47,092 nucleotides of DNA from CAYNTS01 sp964400495. GTDB taxonomy: Bacteria; Fidelibacterota; Marinisomatia; SCGC-AAA003-L08; D37C17. This document shows positions 45,111 through 47,092 of the stretch, piece by piece (position 1 is the first letter of the stretch; every line of letters begins with the position of its first letter). The notes below the pieces were generated by a model. It was not told the origin of the DNA. It searched no databases and worked only from the letters and a program-made list of their open reading frames with translations. Where the stretch lies: positions 1-47,092 of the forward strand of contig CAYNTS010000009.1 in NCBI GenBank assembly GCA_964400495.1. Direction: 5' to 3'. Both the position numbers and the translations under genes were made by a program.

Positions 45111-45709
45111 AATTATTGTGTAAAATATTTATATTAATTCTGTTAACACAAAGTGTTAACGCGGGACCAAAATTGAAATCACTTATTCTTCCAGGATGGG
45201 GAGAAGCCAGTATTTCTGAAACTAACCGTGCTGGGAATTTCTTTTTGAGAGAAGCAATTTTGTGGGTGTCAGTAATTGGTGGTAAATCTTTACACAGTTG
45301 GTACAAGCAGGATTATGAAGCATTTGGAACGCTACATGCCGATGTAGATTTTGATGGGAAAGATTATATTTTTGCAGTCAATATGGGGCATTATGATTCA
45401 ATGGAAGAGTATAATCATGATATGAGCCGTCAACGGGCAGATTATGATGATTTTTATTCCGAGTCGAAGGGTGAAAATTGGGAGTGGGATTCTAAAGCAA
45501 ATAGATTATCCTTTGATAAAATGAGAATCACAAGTGCAAATAGTCAAAAGGTTGCAAATTTTGCAATTGCAGGACTAATTGTCCATAGGATTATTTCAGT
45601 AATAGATGTGTTGTATTTAGAAAGAAAATCAGGGAAATACAATTTTAGTTCAGAAGTTGTCCCCAAAGGTACTTCTGGTATGGAACTCCAACTCCAACTT
45701 ACTTTTTAA
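45107..45709 (+). CDS. exported protein of unknown function (DUF5683-like)
   Basis: A 200-residue protein I do not recognise with certainty. It begins with a signal peptide (MKLLCKIFILILLTQSVNA) and then KLKSLILPGWGEAS, the proline-glycine pattern seen at the start of DUF5683 proteins. Two weak membrane-like stretches (about 48-58 and 148-165) flank an acidic, aromatic middle (DYDDFYSESKGENWEWD). The last residues, LQLQLTF, could be a beta strand ending in Phe. An 8-bp inverted repeat lies in its signal-peptide codons. It is the last gene of the yicC-lnt run. Confidence 0.7.
   Translation: MKLLCKIFILILLTQSVNAGPKLKSLILPGWGEASISETNRAGNFFLREAILWVSVIGGKSLHSWYKQDYEAFGTLHADVDFDGKDYIFAVNMGHYDSMEEYNHDMSRQRADYDDFYSESKGENWEWDSKANRLSFDKMRITSANSQKVANFAIAGLIVHRIISVIDVLYLERKSGKYNFSSEVVPKGTSGMELQLQLTF
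45142..45160 (+). repeat. perfect inverted repeat within signal-peptide codons
   Basis: Arms GTTAACAC (45142-45149) and GTGTTAAC (45153-45160) flank AAA. It lies 35 bases after the ATG of the exported protein, where an mRNA hairpin could slow the ribosome or affect decay. Confidence 0.6.
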
Positions 45710-46400
45710 TTTGTCTTAAAATATTTTCTCTTCCCTTTATTGCTTGTTCCGAAAACCAAGATTTCAACATATTTTCCATATCTTTATCAGCATATTGTTT
45801 TATGTAATCATTTATAAATTTCATTCTATTTTGATTACGACTAATATTACATAAAGGTATTTCATTCTCAGTTAATATTGAAAAATAATCAAATTGAGTA
45901 ATACTTTTTGTAGAGTAAAAATCAGTTTTGCCTAATATTTTATTCACATTATTTTTAAATGTCCAATTCAAGATAGCATTTGGGAGAGGGGGGAGAGTAA
46001 TTCCCATTTTTTGTTCGTTCATACCAAACAAATATTTTGAATTCTTTACAAAGGCATGGTCACATGAACATGCGAGAATAAATCCGCCTGCTACTGCATG
46101 TCCATTTAAATACCCTAAAATAGTTGAAGGATGTGTTAATATTGATAAAAGTAATGATTGAAATTTGTTAATGATTTTTAGTAATTCATTTTCTTTCATT
46201 TTATGTACGGTAAATAAATCTAAACCGCACGAGAAAAATTGTCCATTCCCTTTTAAAATAACAGGCAATTCTGAGTCAATCTTTGCAAATAAATTTAATA
46301 GCCCATCAAGAAATAAGTGATTAATAGCATTTGGTTTGCTATGGTTCATTGTAATTGAAACAAATTTATTACAATATTTAATATTAAATGAATTACACAT
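45699..46400 (-). CDS. enoyl-CoA hydratase/isomerase (crotonase) family protein
   Basis: A 233-residue crotonase-fold protein, somewhat short for the family (about 255-265). The first oxyanion-hole segment is GNGQFFSCGLDL (near 50-61) and the second GHAVAGGFILACSCDHAF (near 100-117). The Glu in GMNEQKMGI (near 129) is at a usual catalytic position, while the second acid of hydratases is not evident. The isomerase or another CoA reaction is therefore as likely as hydration. It lies tail-to-tail with the exported protein, overlapping by 11 bases, with no other fatty-acid gene nearby. Confidence 0.85.
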   Translation of the reverse strand: MCNSFNIKYCNKFVSITMNHSKPNAINHLFLDGLLNLFAKIDSELPVILKGNGQFFSCGLDLFTVHKMKENELLKIINKFQSLLLSILTHPSTILGYLNGHAVAGGFILACSCDHAFVKNSKYLFGMNEQKMGITLPPLPNAILNWTFKNNVNKILGKTDFYSTKSITQFDYFSILTENEIPLCNISRNQNRMKFINDYIKQYADKDMENMLKSWFSEQAIKGRENILRQIKK

Positions 46401-46478
46401 TTTGAAATTTACAGAGTATGGTAGTTGTTTTCAAAAGAACAGATTGTGTAATTTATGCATCTTGCAATAGCAATTATT

Positions 46479-46552
<74 letters not shown>

Positions 46553-46560
46553 CAAGACGA

Positions 46561-46594
46561 GATTCTCTTCGTGAAAACGGAGGGAATTTTGTTT
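46561..46594 (+). terminator. terminator after tRNA-Arg
   Basis: A 12-bp RNA stem (46561-46572 with 46577-46588, three G-U pairs) closed by a GAAA tetraloop and followed by TTGTTT. It starts nine bases after the tRNA. The G-U pairs show that it is meant to fold from the plus strand. Confidence 0.8.
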
Positions 46595-46640
46595 AGTAAC
46601 ACTATAGTTATTTAAGGTTAAAAAGCAGTAATTCAGTGAA

Positions 46641-46672
46641 AAACGTCACTAAAACGTCACTGAAACGTCACT
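46641..46672. repeat. three direct repeats AAACGTCACT, 11-bp period
   Basis: AAACGTCACT occurs at 46641-46650, 46652-46661 and 46663-46672, separated by single bases. Before them, ATTCAGTGA (46631-46639) is an approximate inverted copy of TCACTGAAAT at the right end (46669-46678). The layout suggests protein-binding sites, such as recombinase or accessory-factor sites. Confidence 0.85.
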
Positions 46673-46805
46673 GAAATTTAACCCTATTTCCCATATTTTT
46701 TCCACTATTTAAGTAATAATGACCCCACTCAAAGAGTATTATTTTTACAATAATCTAAATTATATCTCGACTAATTTAAAGAGTTATTAAGTAATTAGTA
46801 CAATA

Positions 46806-46839
46806 GTAATACTTTATAAGTTGACTAATACAGTATTAC
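46806..46839. repeat. inverted repeat before the small ORF
   Basis: Arms GTAATACT (46806-46813) and AGTATTAC (46832-46839) with an 18-base spacer. This could be an operator or half-sites of a dimeric DNA-binding protein, 37 bases upstream of the ORF start. Confidence 0.55.
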
Positions 46840-46876
46840 ATTCATAAATTACCTCTGTGTTCACCATTGAAATTCT

Positions 46877-47059
46877 ATGTCTAAAAACAATAAAGATAAC
46901 TTCTCTGATTACCACGATTACTTTGGTGTAATTGATGATGGTTATCTGACAATCGAAGAATTCTTACTTTACAATCGGATTAGAAATCAATTCCCCTATT
47001 TAACCGATGATGAAATTGAATCTGTAATACAATCAAACGAAAAGGAAATACTACAATGA
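46877..47059 (+). CDS. small acidic protein of unknown function
   Basis: A 60-residue open frame I do not recognise. It is rich in Asp, Glu, Tyr and Phe, with two likely helices (YLTIEEFLLYNRIRNQFP and LTDDEIESVIQSNEKEIL). There is no membrane segment or signal peptide, and no clear ribosome-binding site. Its stop overlaps the recombinase ATG (ATGA), which is the best argument that it is translated. A regulatory or accessory role for the recombinase is a guess from position only. Confidence 0.65.
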   Translation: MSKNNKDNFSDYHDYFGVIDDGYLTIEEFLLYNRIRNQFPYLTDDEIESVIQSNEKEILQ

Positions 47060-47092
47060 ACAATGTTTATGGTTTATGTCGTGTTAGTTCTG
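47056..47092 (+). CDS. serine recombinase, N-terminus only (cut by window edge)
   Basis: Twelve codons are visible: MNNVYGLCRVSS. This matches the opening strand of serine recombinases/resolvases, where Y-x-R-V-S carries the catalytic serine right after the arginine-valine pair. Whether it is a small resolvase or a large integrase cannot be told. The ATG is coupled to the preceding small ORF. Confidence 0.7.
   Translation, partial: MNNVYGLCRVSS

Larger units (their letters stand above)
46595..46876. other. gene-free gap between tRNA terminator and small ORF
   Basis: About 280 very AT-rich bases without a credible coding region. It contains three 10-base direct repeats (46641-46672) and an inverted repeat (46806-46839). 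It probably includes the promoter of the recombinase unit and, if the element integrates here, its end. Confidence 0.7.

Noticed and set aside
46641..46672. Direct repeats as replication iterons
   Set aside because: Three copies with an 11-bp period lack a rep gene or DnaA boxes nearby. A recombination or binding site beside the recombinase is more economical.

Overview
The window is an AT-rich (by eye roughly two thirds A+T), gene-dense stretch of chromosome from a Gram-negative bacterium. An apolipoprotein N-acyltransferase, two exported proteins (one an outer-membrane barrel of PorV/PorQ type), a MurE with the DNPR motif expected for meso-diaminopimelate, and a ribosomal protein S16 with a long acidic tail point to the Bacteroidota/Chlorobiota (FCB) superphylum or a related low-GC lineage such as Kapabacteria/Ignavibacteria or Marinimicrobia. 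That placement is inference, because there is no rRNA here. Start codons include many GTG and TTG, and neighbouring genes typically overlap by 1, 4, 8 or 11 bases.

Layout. (1) 1-466: a gene-free stretch with seven different hairpins in a row, then rpmB (L28). (2) 735-17374, minus strand: a 15-gene division and cell-wall (dcw) cluster in the order of transcription mraZ, rsmH, ftsL, ftsI, murE, murF, mraY, murD, ftsW, murG, murC, murB, ftsQ, ftsA, ftsZ. It makes lipid II from UDP-MurNAc upward and builds the divisome. A perfect palindromic terminator separates ftsZ from the convergent rpmB. Four TGGGG boxes in helical phase precede mraZ and look like its operator. (3) 17776-21025, plus strand: trxA and trxB, followed by an unusual unit of an endonuclease III-like Fe-S protein with a degraded helix-hairpin-helix, a class I glutamine amidotransferase and an orphan ABC ATPase. 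(4) 21230-27151: aconitase, then the classical ffh-rpsP-rimM-trmD-rplS translation and secretion operon, closed by a terminator. (5) 27211-36891: an MFS exporter, a GAF/HD-GYP signalling protein, selA and selB (selenocysteine insertion), mutS and an outer-membrane protein, mostly overlapping. (6) 36965-45709: yicC, gmk, rpoZ, family 4 uracil-DNA glycosylase, dnaB, rel/spoT, an HU/IHF protein, ruvX, lnt and an exported protein. This joins GTP metabolism, (p)ppGpp, RNA polymerase and the replicative helicase in one apparent operon. (7) 45699-47092: a divergent crotonase on the minus strand, tRNA-Arg(TCT) with its terminator, a repeat-bearing gap, a 60-residue acidic ORF, and the first 12 codons of a serine recombinase cut by the window edge. 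Region 7 looks like the left end of an integrated element beside the tRNA.

Most of the window is conserved core genome. The least explained parts are the hairpin array (57-322), the three-gene unit at 19072-21025, and the tRNA-proximal element with its 11-bp repeats (46641-47092). The selA/selB pair implies selenoproteins, but neither selC nor a recognisable selenoprotein gene lies in the window.
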